Part shown: piece by piece, positions 43,973 to 52,679 of the stretch
How positions within the stretch are numbered: the first letter of the stretch is position 1
How the letters are laid out: each line of letters opens with the position of its first letter
Source of the DNA: Chondrinema litorale
GTDB taxonomy: Bacteria > Bacteroidota > Bacteroidia > Cytophagales > Flammeovirgaceae
NCBI RefSeq assembly: GCF_026250525.1
Contig: NZ_CP111053.1
Location: 1-64,000, forward strand
Reading direction: 5' to 3'
DNA: 64,000 nt
Translations under genes and position numbers: made by a program
The notes under the pieces: generated by a model
The model's input: the letters and a program-made list of their open reading frames with translations, nothing else
Told to the model about the DNA's origin: nothing
The model's database searches: none

Positions 43973-45175
43973 CTATAAGGTGTATTTGCTAACCAACCTA
44001 ACCATTAAATCATTCAGATATTCTACATCATATTCTCCAACAGTTGCTTCGATATGATCGTTTCCAATTCCACTATCGTTTGTAATAAAAACATAAGTTG
44101 AGTTAGTCGCCATAGCGATAAATCGCATTAAAAACTCAGTATCTTTTTGTATACCACTGGCTGTAATAGGTATAATCTTAATTCCTTTCGCAGCAGCTTT
44201 TTCTGTTAACTCCTGAATTTGCGTAATTACACTTGGTGTCTCATGATGTGGAGGTGCATCTAATATTAAAAACATAATTCTGGTTCTGGCCTCAGCAGAC
44301 CAAGTTAATTGTTCAATAGCATCAGACATAGCTGAGTGAACTGCCTCAGGGTAATCTCCACCTCCATCTGCACTTTGGGCTTTAATAAAGTCGATCGCTT
44401 TGTTATTATCTTCTGAAATGTTTGAAACTTTGGTGACATATTCATCACCTTCATCTCTATAAAATACAGTACCCATCCTTAGTTTAAGATCACCATCTGT
44501 GGATTTGATTCTATTTATCACATCTAGTAATTCTGTTTTAAGGTATTCTAATTCGTCTCCCATAGAGCCTGTAGCATCTACCACAAAAGTGAGATCTACT
44601 GTATTAGGTTTTTCTTGAATTTGAATAGGTAATACAACATTTTTTCTTTGTCCACTGAATATGTCAAAGTTTTCTACTTCATAAGAATTCCCCTTAAAAT
44701 CTATAGTGATTTTGCTTGTGCTACTTTTTTGATTAGAAAATAAGCCAGACCATAATTCGGCCTTACCAAAGTTGTCTGTTTTTGCATTCCAGATAATATC
44801 ATCATCTGAGTAAAGCTGTACAGTTGCATCTATTATTGGTAAGAGATTTTTGTCAGTAATGGTTAGAGCATATCGGTTTTCAGGATAGAAGCCCCAGTAA
44901 TCGTATAAATTTTTAAAGGTGTCTTTTTCAACTAAACTTTCCCAAAAACTCCAATTATCTAGATCATTCCATTCTCCAGCTGTAATTACACCAGCTTCTT
45001 GTTGTTGGCCATCTCCATTTCCAGAAGAACTACCACCGTCTGTTGAATAAGCCCCATCTAATCTGAGAGCTTCACTTGAGGGAGAAACATCGCTATCTGA
45101 ATCTATTTCTTCACAGGAGATAATTGTAAAAAATAATAATGTTGAAATGAGCAGAGAGGGTAGATACTTTTTCAT
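43973..45175 (-). CDS. von Willebrand factor A-domain lipoprotein
   Basis: 400 residues. Lipobox TIISC (Cys21), a low-complexity Ser/Gly/Gln linker (about 41-62), a middle beta domain with an Ig/carboxypeptidase-like fold (about 100-175) and a C-terminal vWA domain (about 193-385). The MIDAS motif reads DATGSMGDE (Asp200, Thr202, Ser204), slightly varied from DxSxS. vWA lipoproteins bind other proteins via metal; the target is unknown. Upstream gene of the META lipoprotein. Confidence 0.85.
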   Translation of the reverse strand: MKKYLPSLLISTLLFFTIISCEEIDSDSDVSPSSEALRLDGAYSTDGGSSSGNGDGQQQEAGVITAGEWNDLDNWSFWESLVEKDTFKNLYDYWGFYPENRYALTITDKNLLPIIDATVQLYSDDDIIWNAKTDNFGKAELWSGLFSNQKSSTSKITIDFKGNSYEVENFDIFSGQRKNVVLPIQIQEKPNTVDLTFVVDATGSMGDELEYLKTELLDVINRIKSTDGDLKLRMGTVFYRDEGDEYVTKVSNISEDNNKAIDFIKAQSADGGGDYPEAVHSAMSDAIEQLTWSAEARTRIMFLILDAPPHHETPSVITQIQELTEKAAAKGIKIIPITASGIQKDTEFLMRFIAMATNSTYVFITNDSGIGNDHIEATVGEYDVEYLNDLMVRLVSKYTL

Positions 45176-45246
45176 ATTTATCTGATTAGTTTTTTAATGA
45201 TACGCTTTAAGTGATATCTCTGCTGCATCAAATATTTTTTGGGGAT

Positions 45247-45273
45247 AAAAAAAGGCAACTCGAAAGAGTTGCC
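45247..45273 (-). terminator. Strong minus-strand terminator
   Basis: Stem ggcaactc (45254-45261) and gagttgcc (45266-45273) with a GAAA loop; the A-run 45247-45253 gives a U-tract on the minus strand. It probably ends the 5'-nucleotidase transcript, 170 bases after its stop. Confidence 0.85.
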
Positions 45274-45289
45274 TAATTTAATTCTTCAT

Positions 45290-45388
45290 GATTGTATTCG
45301 TAGTTCCATAGACACCCCAAAAGGTGCGTCAAATAAATATCTCGAAAATATTTTGAAGGTCAGTATAGATTGGATTCATTGTTCCATA
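45290..45388. repeat. Direct repeat pair of about 21 bases
   Basis: GATTGTATTCGTAGTTCCATA (45290-45310) recurs as GATTGGATTCATTGTTCCATA (45368-45388), 78 bases apart, 18 of 21 identical. On the minus strand the right copy lies in a short frame reading GTVLVAYGTMNPIYTDLQNI. Possibly a decayed short gene or small duplication. Confidence 0.4.
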
Positions 45389-45442
45389 TGCAACAAGTAC
45401 TGTGCCTTTTGTTAATGAATCTAAAAAAATTTGACTTAAATT

Positions 45443-45970
45443 TTAGAGAAAGTATTTGGCTATATCATCCCAATTGTTCATTCTTCTGTAACCTTCTAAT
45501 GTTTCATTGTGTGGAGCAGTATAAACAATTGGTTCACCAGATGTAAATGCAGATAGGTTTTTTACATGGTCGTCGATTAGGTAATCTGCATCAATTATAT
45601 TTTTAGCACCACAATAGACCAAGTTTTTCCAAGAAAAGAAAGGGAGGTTTTCTTTAATCCATTCATATTTATCGATAAATGAAGTGGGAAATTCCATTGC
45701 AGCAGTTACTATAAAAACTTCATAATTTTCCATTAAGGCCTTAATAGTTTCACGTGCTTTAGGTTTAATTTCTAAATCTCTGAAAAATCCGGGTCGATAA
45801 GGAAACTGTCTTACTACTTTAGCATGGTCTTCTGGAATTATCTGCCATACTTTTTTGCCTCTCATTGCTGCTCTATCTACAGTAGTATTAAATTCTGCTT
45901 CGTAAGTTTTTACTGCTTTGCTGACGTAATCAACGATTACATCATCCATGTCCAATGCAATTTTTTTCAA
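45443..45970 (-). CDS. 5'(3')-deoxyribonucleotidase (NT5C family)
   Basis: 175 residues, HAD fold. The catalytic motif is MDDVIVDY (Asp7, Asp9 in KKIALDMDDV), followed by the HAD motif II region VFIVTAAMEFP and a motif IV segment LIDDHVKNL. NT5C enzymes dephosphorylate deoxyribonucleoside 5'- or 3'-monophosphates. The protein begins at ATG 45970, 43 bases from a TACCTTTG promoter box. Ends in a terminator 170 bases downstream. No partner gene. Confidence 0.9.
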   Translation of the reverse strand: MKKIALDMDDVIVDYVSKAVKTYEAEFNTTVDRAAMRGKKVWQIIPEDHAKVVRQFPYRPGFFRDLEIKPKARETIKALMENYEVFIVTAAMEFPTSFIDKYEWIKENLPFFSWKNLVYCGAKNIIDADYLIDDHVKNLSAFTSGEPIVYTAPHNETLEGYRRMNNWDDIAKYFL

Positions 45971-46012
45971 AACGCTTTTATTATATTAAAAAATTTAGGT
46001 ATGATTATTTTG

Positions 46013-46020
46013 CAAAGGTA
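46013..46020 (-). promoter_or_regulatory. Candidate promoter -7 box of the nucleotidase gene
   Basis: Minus-strand TACCTTTG (CAAAGGTA on plus) matches the TAnnTTTG consensus exactly, 43 bases before the start codon. A TTTG -33 element is not clearly placed. Confidence 0.45.
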
Positions 46021-46103
46021 ATAGACAAAATTTAAGAAGACAGTTGATTTTTGAAATATAGTATATCTTATAAGTATAACTTCTACCTAATCGGAGTTTA
46101 TAA

Positions 46104-49100
46104 CTACAATTTTGACAAAACTTCGTCAATTTTTAAGTTGATATCTTCTAAACCAGCTAAGAAATAAGGAGTATCTCCTTGATGATCTTTTAATTTTTCT
46201 CTAAAATTTCTTATTGTAGTTTTTAACTCTTCTAAAGAAAACAGCTCTAGAGAAGTTTGAAACCAATGCACAGCAAATGATACTTTTTCTTCTGATTGAT
46301 TTTCAACAGCTTCTGTTATTAATTTTCTAAATTCTTCAGTATCAGATTTTAACTGGTTGATAATGGCTGTTTTAAAACTTTCATTGCCATCTGCCATTTC
46401 TTCTAATTTCTCAAAAGAGATAATATTTTCATTTTTGAAAACTGGCTGATTGCTTTTTGTTTGGTTAGTAGTCACTTCATTTTCTGTAATTATAGTTTCG
46501 TTTGAATTTGTTGATGAATAAGATGCTTTTCTACTAAGTTTTTTAATTTTTGAGTATAACTCATTCGGGTTAAAAGGTTTGGTTACATATTCGTTAAAAC
46601 CAGTTTGCACCACTTTTTCTTTCACTTTAATCATCACAGAAGCAGTTAATGCAATGATAGGCATTGTATTAATATCTTCATTTGGATGTAACCTGATTTT
46701 TTTGGTAGCTTCGTAACCATCCATTACAGGCATTTGTAAATCCATTAAGATAATGTCAAACTCTTCTTGTTCAATTTTTTCTAAAGCAATTAAACCATTA
46801 TCTGCAAAAGTGATATTTGTATTCCATTTCCCTAAAAATTCACCTGCTACAAGCTGATTAACGGCATTATCTTCAACCACTAAAATATTAATACCTTCAA
46901 GGTTTTTTTCTTCATGGCTAAATACTAGACTAGCTTTATTATTTAACTGGGAGGTTTGTGCTTTTTTGAATCGAAGTGTAAAACTAAATTTGCTTCCTTT
47001 CCCTACTTCACTTTCAACAATAACTTCACTGCCTTGTAGCTCTACAAGATATTTTACAATGGATAAACCAAGACCAGAGCCACCGAATTTTCTGGTAATT
47101 TCTCCATTTGCCTGAGAGAATCGCTCAAAAATCACATCCATTTTATGCTTTGGAATTCCTATGCCGGAATCTTCAATAACAAAATTGATGTCAATATTGA
47201 AGTCTGTTTCTTGTAAAACTTCAACTTCTACAGAAACAAAACCTTCTTCGGTGAATTTTAAAGCATTTCCAACAAGATTGATTAGAATTTGGCTTAATCT
47301 GGTAGGATCTCCTAATACAAGCGATGGAATATCATTATCGTATTTGATCTTAAGTTTAATATTTTTCTCCTCTGCTTTAACTTTAAGTGAATGTTTAATT
47401 CCGTTGAGTAGTTCGAACAGGTCAAAATCAATTTCTTCAAAAGTGATCATTCCTGACTCAATTTTATTGATATCCAAAATATCATTGATAAGAGAAAGCA
47501 GGTTTTCAGCAGAGAATTTAAGTGTTTTAATTTTTTCGACTTGATGTGGCTGAGGATTATCTTGCATGAGCAAATGAGACATGCCAATTACTGCATTCAT
47601 AGGTGTTCTAATCTCATGACTCATAGTAGAAAGAAACTGCTCTTTAGCGATAGAAGCTTCTTCTGCTTTTTTCTTGGCTTCGATTAGTTTTTCTTCATAT
47701 TGTTTTCTTCCAAAAGTAGAGCCTGCCCAGTTTGCCAGCATTTTGATAAATTGGATATCATATTTAGAAAAACCTCCTTGCTTAGGTTCTGGAGAAGAGC
47801 AGTTAATAGTACCATATACCTTCCCATTTACATAAACTGGAGCTCCAATATAAGACTTAAAACTAAAATGTTCGTAACATGGATGTGAGGCAAATGATGA
47901 GTGAGTTACATATGGCAATGCTATTGTTTCATGTTTTTCGATTACTCGATTACAATAAACATCTTTAAGTGGAAAAACAGTACCTGCTTCTATGTTAAGC
48001 GATTCTTTATTACTATAGATATATTTTACCTGATAGTCTTCGTCTGTAATCTTACTCATAATAGCCAAAGGGAGTTGCAGATAATTACAAACTTTCTCTA
48101 AAGCTATTTGTATTTGCTCATCATAACTCAAATTAACATTAGAAGCTACTTCATTTAAAAACTCTAAACCTTTCTGATAATGAGTTAAATCAGTTTCTGC
48201 TTTTTTTCTAGCTGTTATATTTTGCAATGCACCTCTTAAAAAAATTGGGTCTCCTGTTTTTTCATCTTCGATTACTTTGCTAGTAGCAAGTACATATCTT
48301 TCTTCACCCTGTGGTGTTATTGCTTTTAATTCTAATTCTATTTTCTTTTTATTGTTCAGTGCCTCTGCAGTTTTTCTTTTTATTAATTCTTTAGATTCAG
48401 GAGCTAGACAGTCTAAAAATTTTTTTAAAGTGATTCCTTCATTATAATCTAAGCCAAATATTTTATAAGACTCATCAGACCATTCAACTTTGTTTAGTAT
48501 TATATCGTAATTCCAAGTGCCAAACTGTGCAATTTCTCTGGCTTCTTTAAATACCTGATCACGTTCTTTATTTTTTTGGACTATATCAGCATATTTTTTA
48601 ATGGTTTTGCCAAGTGCCAATTTTTGTTTTAGATAATTAGCTTCTTGTTTTTTCAAATTCGAAATATCAGTACAGCAGCCTATAATTTTTATGGGATTAT
48701 TTTCATTATCCCAACTTACTATTTTACCCTTACAGTTTACATAAATTATGTATCCTTGTTTATGGTAAAATCGTATTTCTGCCTCAAATAATTTTTGAGT
48801 GTTACTAAGTATATGTTTTTGAATAGTAGTAGTTAAAGAATGGTAATCTTGTTCGTAGATGAACTTAGCAAAATCGGCAGGGTTATTAGTTATTTCACTA
48901 TCATTGTAACCTAAAGTATTTAGTAGGTTTTTGTTTAAAAAAAGTTTTTCTTCTCGAATTAACCATTCCCAAAAACCAGTGAGCGTACATTCTTGAAAAG
49001 CTTCTATAACTTGCTCTTTATCAGCAAGTTTCTCTAAAAATTTTTGATTTTTTACTTCCTGGTCGCTGTTGCTTTCACTTATATTTTTACTTTTTACTTT

Positions 49101-49106
49101 TCCCAT
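46104..49106 (-). CDS. Hybrid sensor histidine kinase with PAS, GAF, REC and Hpt-like tail
   Basis: 1000 residues, cytoplasmic (no membrane segments). Two PAS-type sensory domains (about 35-150 and 190-300), a GAF domain (about 320-465), HisKA with His497 (FLSTMSHEIRTPMNAVIG), HATPase (NALKF at 614-618, DSGIG at 646-650, GGSGLGLSI at 676-684), a receiver with phospho-acceptor Asp789 (ILMDLQMPVMDG), then a linker and an Hpt-like tail (about 895-995). That tail has a histidine at 947 (AVHWFQTSLELF) but not the usual HxLKGSS, so phosphotransfer may be altered or lost. A receiver protein lies just upstream at 49197. Confidence 0.93.
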   Translation of the reverse strand: MGKVKSKNISESNSDQEVKNQKFLEKLADKEQVIEAFQECTLTGFWEWLIREEKLFLNKNLLNTLGYNDSEITNNPADFAKFIYEQDYHSLTTTIQKHILSNTQKLFEAEIRFYHKQGYIIYVNCKGKIVSWDNENNPIKIIGCCTDISNLKKQEANYLKQKLALGKTIKKYADIVQKNKERDQVFKEAREIAQFGTWNYDIILNKVEWSDESYKIFGLDYNEGITLKKFLDCLAPESKELIKRKTAEALNNKKKIELELKAITPQGEERYVLATSKVIEDEKTGDPIFLRGALQNITARKKAETDLTHYQKGLEFLNEVASNVNLSYDEQIQIALEKVCNYLQLPLAIMSKITDEDYQVKYIYSNKESLNIEAGTVFPLKDVYCNRVIEKHETIALPYVTHSSFASHPCYEHFSFKSYIGAPVYVNGKVYGTINCSSPEPKQGGFSKYDIQFIKMLANWAGSTFGRKQYEEKLIEAKKKAEEASIAKEQFLSTMSHEIRTPMNAVIGMSHLLMQDNPQPHQVEKIKTLKFSAENLLSLINDILDINKIESGMITFEEIDFDLFELLNGIKHSLKVKAEEKNIKLKIKYDNDIPSLVLGDPTRLSQILINLVGNALKFTEEGFVSVEVEVLQETDFNIDINFVIEDSGIGIPKHKMDVIFERFSQANGEITRKFGGSGLGLSIVKYLVELQGSEVIVESEVGKGSKFSFTLRFKKAQTSQLNNKASLVFSHEEKNLEGINILVVEDNAVNQLVAGEFLGKWNTNITFADNGLIALEKIEQEEFDIILMDLQMPVMDGYEATKKIRLHPNEDINTMPIIALTASVMIKVKEKVVQTGFNEYVTKPFNPNELYSKIKKLSRKASYSSTNSNETIITENEVTTNQTKSNQPVFKNENIISFEKLEEMADGNESFKTAIINQLKSDTEEFRKLITEAVENQSEEKVSFAVHWFQTSLELFSLEELKTTIRNFREKLKDHQGDTPYFLAGLEDINLKIDEVLSKL

Positions 49107-49196
49107 CTTTTAATAATAATATGGATATTACCATTAAACGGGGATGGGGTTTAGTCATTATTTCAAATGCTAATAATTGCTAAAATATAGGTATAT

Positions 49197-49583
49197 TTAT
49201 ATGAAATATTTAAATTCTTCTAATGAAAAAGGCTTTACCATATAAGCAGACACAGAGCGATATTTTTCTGCTTTTTTCTTGTCTATAAGATGTATAGAAC
49301 TGGTAAGTATAATAATTTTAATGTCTGGATATTTTTGGAAAAACTCCTTTTCATAAATTTCAAGAAATTCGAATCCATCCATTAAAGGCATTTGTAGGTC
49401 TAATAATACAAAGCGCGGTTTTTCTTTAGAACCCTCGGCCATTTTCCTTAAATAAGAAATGCCTTTAGAACCATCTGTTAGTGCAATAGCATTTAAGTTC
49501 GGATAAGATTTTTCAATCATCCTATTTACGATGAGGACATCAATCTCACTATCATCTATTACCAAATAATTATTGTTATTCAT
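49197..49583 (-). CDS. Single-domain response regulator
   Basis: 128 residues, a CheY-like receiver alone. Phospho-acceptor Asp62 (LLDLQMPLMDGFEF), acidic pair near the N-terminus (VIDDSEID), Thr/Ser at ILTSS and Lys at VKPFSLEE. No output domain: it would relay or compete in phosphotransfer with the adjacent hybrid kinase, 90 bases downstream on the same strand, or act on partner proteins. Regulon unknown. Confidence 0.9.
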   Translation of the reverse strand: MNNNNYLVIDDSEIDVLIVNRMIEKSYPNLNAIALTDGSKGISYLRKMAEGSKEKPRFVLLDLQMPLMDGFEFLEIYEKEFFQKYPDIKIIILTSSIHLIDKKKAEKYRSVSAYMVKPFSLEEFKYFI

Positions 49584-50037
49584 TATTTGCTGTAATTTTT
49601 AGTTCAAACTTTGATTATGATAGTCTATTTGTTTTTTAACTAAAATTTCGAGTTTCTTTTATGTAAAAAAAATCTGATAGTCTTAATAATTACAATAGCA
49701 AAATCTCCAATTTTTATTGAAAACGATGTTTGAGTAATGGGTTTAGTGAGTAATCAAATTTAAAATAAAGTATAAATATACAAAAAAATTAAATTTTCTT
49801 ATTCACACACTTATGCTATAGTAGTGAAGAAGTTTTTAAATTAAAAATCGAATTATCAGCTATTTATATAAAAATCTTATTAAGATCAGATGTAAATACA
49901 TTAGAAAGATTACTTTTACAGCCAATTCAATCTTATACAAAGGAATATCAAACTTTGTTTTTAAGATTAATGTTTGTTGCAAGTTAAGAGCATTTTTTGA
50001 CTTCAACTCTAATTACAAGATTACATAAAATTATCGA
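49584..50037. other. AT-rich intergenic region upstream of the TIR gene
   Basis: 454 bases, no gene or clear repeat. The divergent genes (receiver on minus, TIR on plus) must have promoters here, but I cannot place a TAnnTTTG box with confidence. Strongly AT-rich with several A-tracts. Confidence 0.4.
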
Positions 50038-50850
50038 ATGATTCCATCTGAAATATTTATTTCTTATTCCTGGAAAGAAGAAAGCAACAAGGTAGCTGAC
50101 GAGCTAGAGAAAATTTTTAAAGAAAAAAGCATAAATATTTTAAGAGATATAAAAGCTCCTGAGTACAAAGGTCTTATAAGAGAATTTATGCAACGGGTTG
50201 GTAAGGGTAAATTTATTATTCTTATATTAAGTGATAAATATTTAAAATCTGAAAATTGCATATACGAGCTTATTCAGATTTACAAAACTGGCAAGTTTCA
50301 AGAAAGAATATTTCCTGTAGTACTTGATTCTGCTAAAATCCATAAGGCGGTAGATAGAGTAGAATATGTGAATTATTGGGAAAAAGAAATAAAAGCTCTC
50401 GATAACAAAATTAATACTGGTCATTTATCTGCTTTAAAAAATATATATGAAGAGCTTGATTTATGTAATGAGATTAATCAACACATTATTCAATTATCTG
50501 ATATCTTAAAGAATATAAATGCTTTTGCCCTTAAAGCTCATAGAGAAGAAAAGTATGCAGATTTAATAAAATCTATAGAAAAACAGGTGAAAATTGATAC
50601 AGAAGGAGAGGTGCTAGAACCTGTACACGATCCTGAGATTGAAGTACCTGCAGACAATAGCCCTGAGGCAAAAAGACTTAGAGAGTTACATGCTAAAATA
50701 GAAGAGCACTATAAAATGTTAGACGATTTCGAAAATCAACATAAAGAAAACTCAGAGCCAAGAGAAGATATAAGGATAAGACAAGAGATTAATAAAGTGC
50801 GTTTGAGAATAAGACAATACAAAGAAGAGATTAATATGATACGTGGTTAA
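50038..50850 (+). CDS. TIR-domain protein with C-terminal coiled coil
   Basis: 270 residues. The N-terminal TIR domain (about 4-130) starts EIFISYSWKEE and carries the likely catalytic glutamate Glu77 in SDKYLKSENCIYELIQI, a position occupied by the NADase glutamate of active bacterial TIR enzymes. A helical linker and a charged coiled coil (about 205-270, AKRLRELHAKIEEHYKMLDDFENQ) follow, perhaps an oligomerisation or effector-associated region. Bacterial TIR proteins often work in NAD+-depleting defence systems, but none of the known partners (ThsA, STING, SAVED) is next to it. Function is inference. Confidence 0.85.
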   Translation: MIPSEIFISYSWKEESNKVADELEKIFKEKSINILRDIKAPEYKGLIREFMQRVGKGKFIILILSDKYLKSENCIYELIQIYKTGKFQERIFPVVLDSAKIHKAVDRVEYVNYWEKEIKALDNKINTGHLSALKNIYEELDLCNEINQHIIQLSDILKNINAFALKAHREEKYADLIKSIEKQVKIDTEGEVLEPVHDPEIEVPADNSPEAKRLRELHAKIEEHYKMLDDFENQHKENSEPREDIRIRQEINKVRLRIRQYKEEINMIRG

Positions 50851-50853
50851 ATT

Positions 50854-50898
50854 AACCTCTAACGAGGTTTTAAAAGGGATTTTTTAATCCTTTTTTTT
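50854..50898 (+). terminator. Tandem hairpins ending the TIR transcript
   Basis: Two adjacent hairpins: aacctc/gaggtt (50854-50869) and aaaagggatt/aatccttttt with one G-U pair (50872-50895), followed by T residues. It isolates the TIR gene from the LytS gene. Confidence 0.75.
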
Positions 50899-50928
50899 AT
50901 TTTAACTTGATGACGTTATGAAAGGAGC

Positions 50929-51972
50929 ATGAGTTTAAAAGAAAATAAATATATCATACTTCACATTGTAGGTGGAATTATTTTCTTGATACTTCCATTG
51001 CTTATTTATCCACATCCACCAGGTGAAAATAATTTTCTTTCTACACCTCCTTCAATAAGAGATTTTATAACTAATGTATTATTGCTGGTGTTTTTTTATC
51101 TAAACTTTTACTACTTAATACCACAATTTTACTTTAGAGAAAAATTCATTTCGTATGGACTTTTTATCATGATATCTTTTTTGATAATAATTTTAGTTCC
51201 TTCTTTAGTAACAGGTTTTGTTCCTTGGCAAAACCCGGCTCCAGTTGATTCATTTAATAGCTTAACGCCTCCACTGCAATCGGCAAATAATTTCTTGATG
51301 ATTATAAGTCAACATGTATTTTTATTCATTTCCGTAATTTTATTTTCAGTTTTATTACGTACAAGAGATAGGTTGTTACTAACAGAAAAGGCTAAGTATA
51401 AGGCAGAATTAACTTCTCTCAAAAATCAGATTAACCCACATTTTCTATTTAATACCATTAATAGTATTTATGCTTTTGCCATTAAAGATAAATCTCATAA
51501 AACAGCAGATAGCATTCTTAAGCTTTCTGGATTAATGCGCTATGTGGTTTCAGAAACTGGAAACCAATATGTTTCACTGGAAAAAGAAATCGATTATATC
51601 AAAGACTATGTGGCTTTACAAGAGTTGCGAATAGATAAAAAGATTAAATTTTCATTTAAGGTTACAGGTCAAGCTTTAGGAAAGAGCATTGCACCATTAA
51701 TATTAATTCCTTTTATAGAAAATGCATTTAAATATGGTGTAAATCCTGATGCAGATTCTTTGGTCGATATTCAAATTAAAATTGCTGAAGAAGAACTACA
51801 ATTATTAGTTGTAAATAACAAAGTGCGCCTACATATAAAGCCATACGAAAAAACGGAAACAGGTATAGCTAACACAAAATCCAGATTAGATTTGTTATAT
51901 TCATCGAAGCATGTATTAGAAATAACTGAAAGTGAAAAACAATTTAAAGTAGCCTTAACTATATTTTTTTAA
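50929..51972 (+). CDS. LytS/YehU-type sensor histidine kinase
   Basis: 347 residues: four membrane helices (about 9-27, 45-65, 75-95, 122-143) without an extracellular sensor domain, then a His_kinase domain with His171 (NQINPHFLFNTINSI) and an ATPase domain with the IPFIENAFKYG N-box (about 262-273) and the TGIANTKSRL G-box. Bacteroidota members control LytTR regulators. Overlaps the next gene by one base (taATG), so they are cotranslated. The signal is unknown. Confidence 0.93.
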   Translation: MSLKENKYIILHIVGGIIFLILPLLIYPHPPGENNFLSTPPSIRDFITNVLLLVFFYLNFYYLIPQFYFREKFISYGLFIMISFLIIILVPSLVTGFVPWQNPAPVDSFNSLTPPLQSANNFLMIISQHVFLFISVILFSVLLRTRDRLLLTEKAKYKAELTSLKNQINPHFLFNTINSIYAFAIKDKSHKTADSILKLSGLMRYVVSETGNQYVSLEKEIDYIKDYVALQELRIDKKIKFSFKVTGQALGKSIAPLILIPFIENAFKYGVNPDADSLVDIQIKIAEEELQLLVVNNKVRLHIKPYEKTETGIANTKSRLDLLYSSKHVLEITESEKQFKVALTIFF

Positions 51973-52661
51973 TGATAAATGCGATAGCCATTGATGATGA
52001 ACCTCTTCCTTTAGAAATCATAGAAAGTTTTTGTGACGATCTGGATTTTATTGATCTTAAAAATACTTTCACACAAAGCAATAAGGCATTAGCTTATCTA
52101 GAATCAAATTTGGTTGATTTAATATTTTTAGACATTCAAATGCCAGCAGTTTCTGGAATTGATTTTTACAAAAGTCTAAAGAAAGATATACCTGTAATTT
52201 TTACTACAGCACATAAAGAATATGCAATTGAAGGCTTTGATTTGAATGCGATTGATTTTCTACTAAAACCTTATTCATACGATCGTTTTATGGTGGCTGT
52301 AAATAAGGCAAAAGAGTTATTTGATTTGCGAAATAAGGATGAAAACGAAAATTCAAGCTATTTAATAGTAAAAGCAGAATACAGTACTATTAAGATATTT
52401 TTTAATTCAATTCAGTTTATCGAAAGTATTGGAGATTATTTGAAAATTTATGTTGATGATAACAATGCTATTGTAACCAGAATGGCTTTAAAAAATGTGT
52501 TAGATTCTTTACCTAATAATTTTGTGAGAATACATAGATCATTTGTTGTTCCTCTTGAGAGAGTAGAAGTTTATAGAAATAAAAAAGTTTTTATTGCAGG
52601 TCAAGAAATACCAGTAGGTACTACTTATCAAAAAGAGTTTAAGAAACTTTTTAAAGATTAA
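51972..52661 (+). CDS. LytTR-family response regulator
   Basis: 229 residues: receiver domain (1-120, phospho-acceptor Asp54 in IFLDIQMPAVSG) and LytTR DNA-binding domain (about 130-228, FIESIGDYLKIYVDD, then MALKNVLDSLP and FVRIHRSFVVPL). Partner of the LytS-type kinase upstream (1-base overlap, TAATG). Targets cannot be identified in the window; direct targets often have paired 9-11 bp repeats with 10-12 bp spacing. Converges on the T9SS cargo with 18 bases between stops. Confidence 0.93.
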   Translation: MINAIAIDDEPLPLEIIESFCDDLDFIDLKNTFTQSNKALAYLESNLVDLIFLDIQMPAVSGIDFYKSLKKDIPVIFTTAHKEYAIEGFDLNAIDFLLKPYSYDRFMVAVNKAKELFDLRNKDENENSSYLIVKAEYSTIKIFFNSIQFIESIGDYLKIYVDDNNAIVTRMALKNVLDSLPNNFVRIHRSFVVPLERVEVYRNKKVFIAGQEIPVGTTYQKEFKKLFKD

Positions 52662-52679
52662 AATCTTCACCTATAGTCT

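Noticed and set aside
50038..52661. A TIR-LytS-LytTR defence operon
   Set aside because: Tandem terminator hairpins (50854-50898) lie between the TIR gene and the LytS gene; adjacency alone is not enough.
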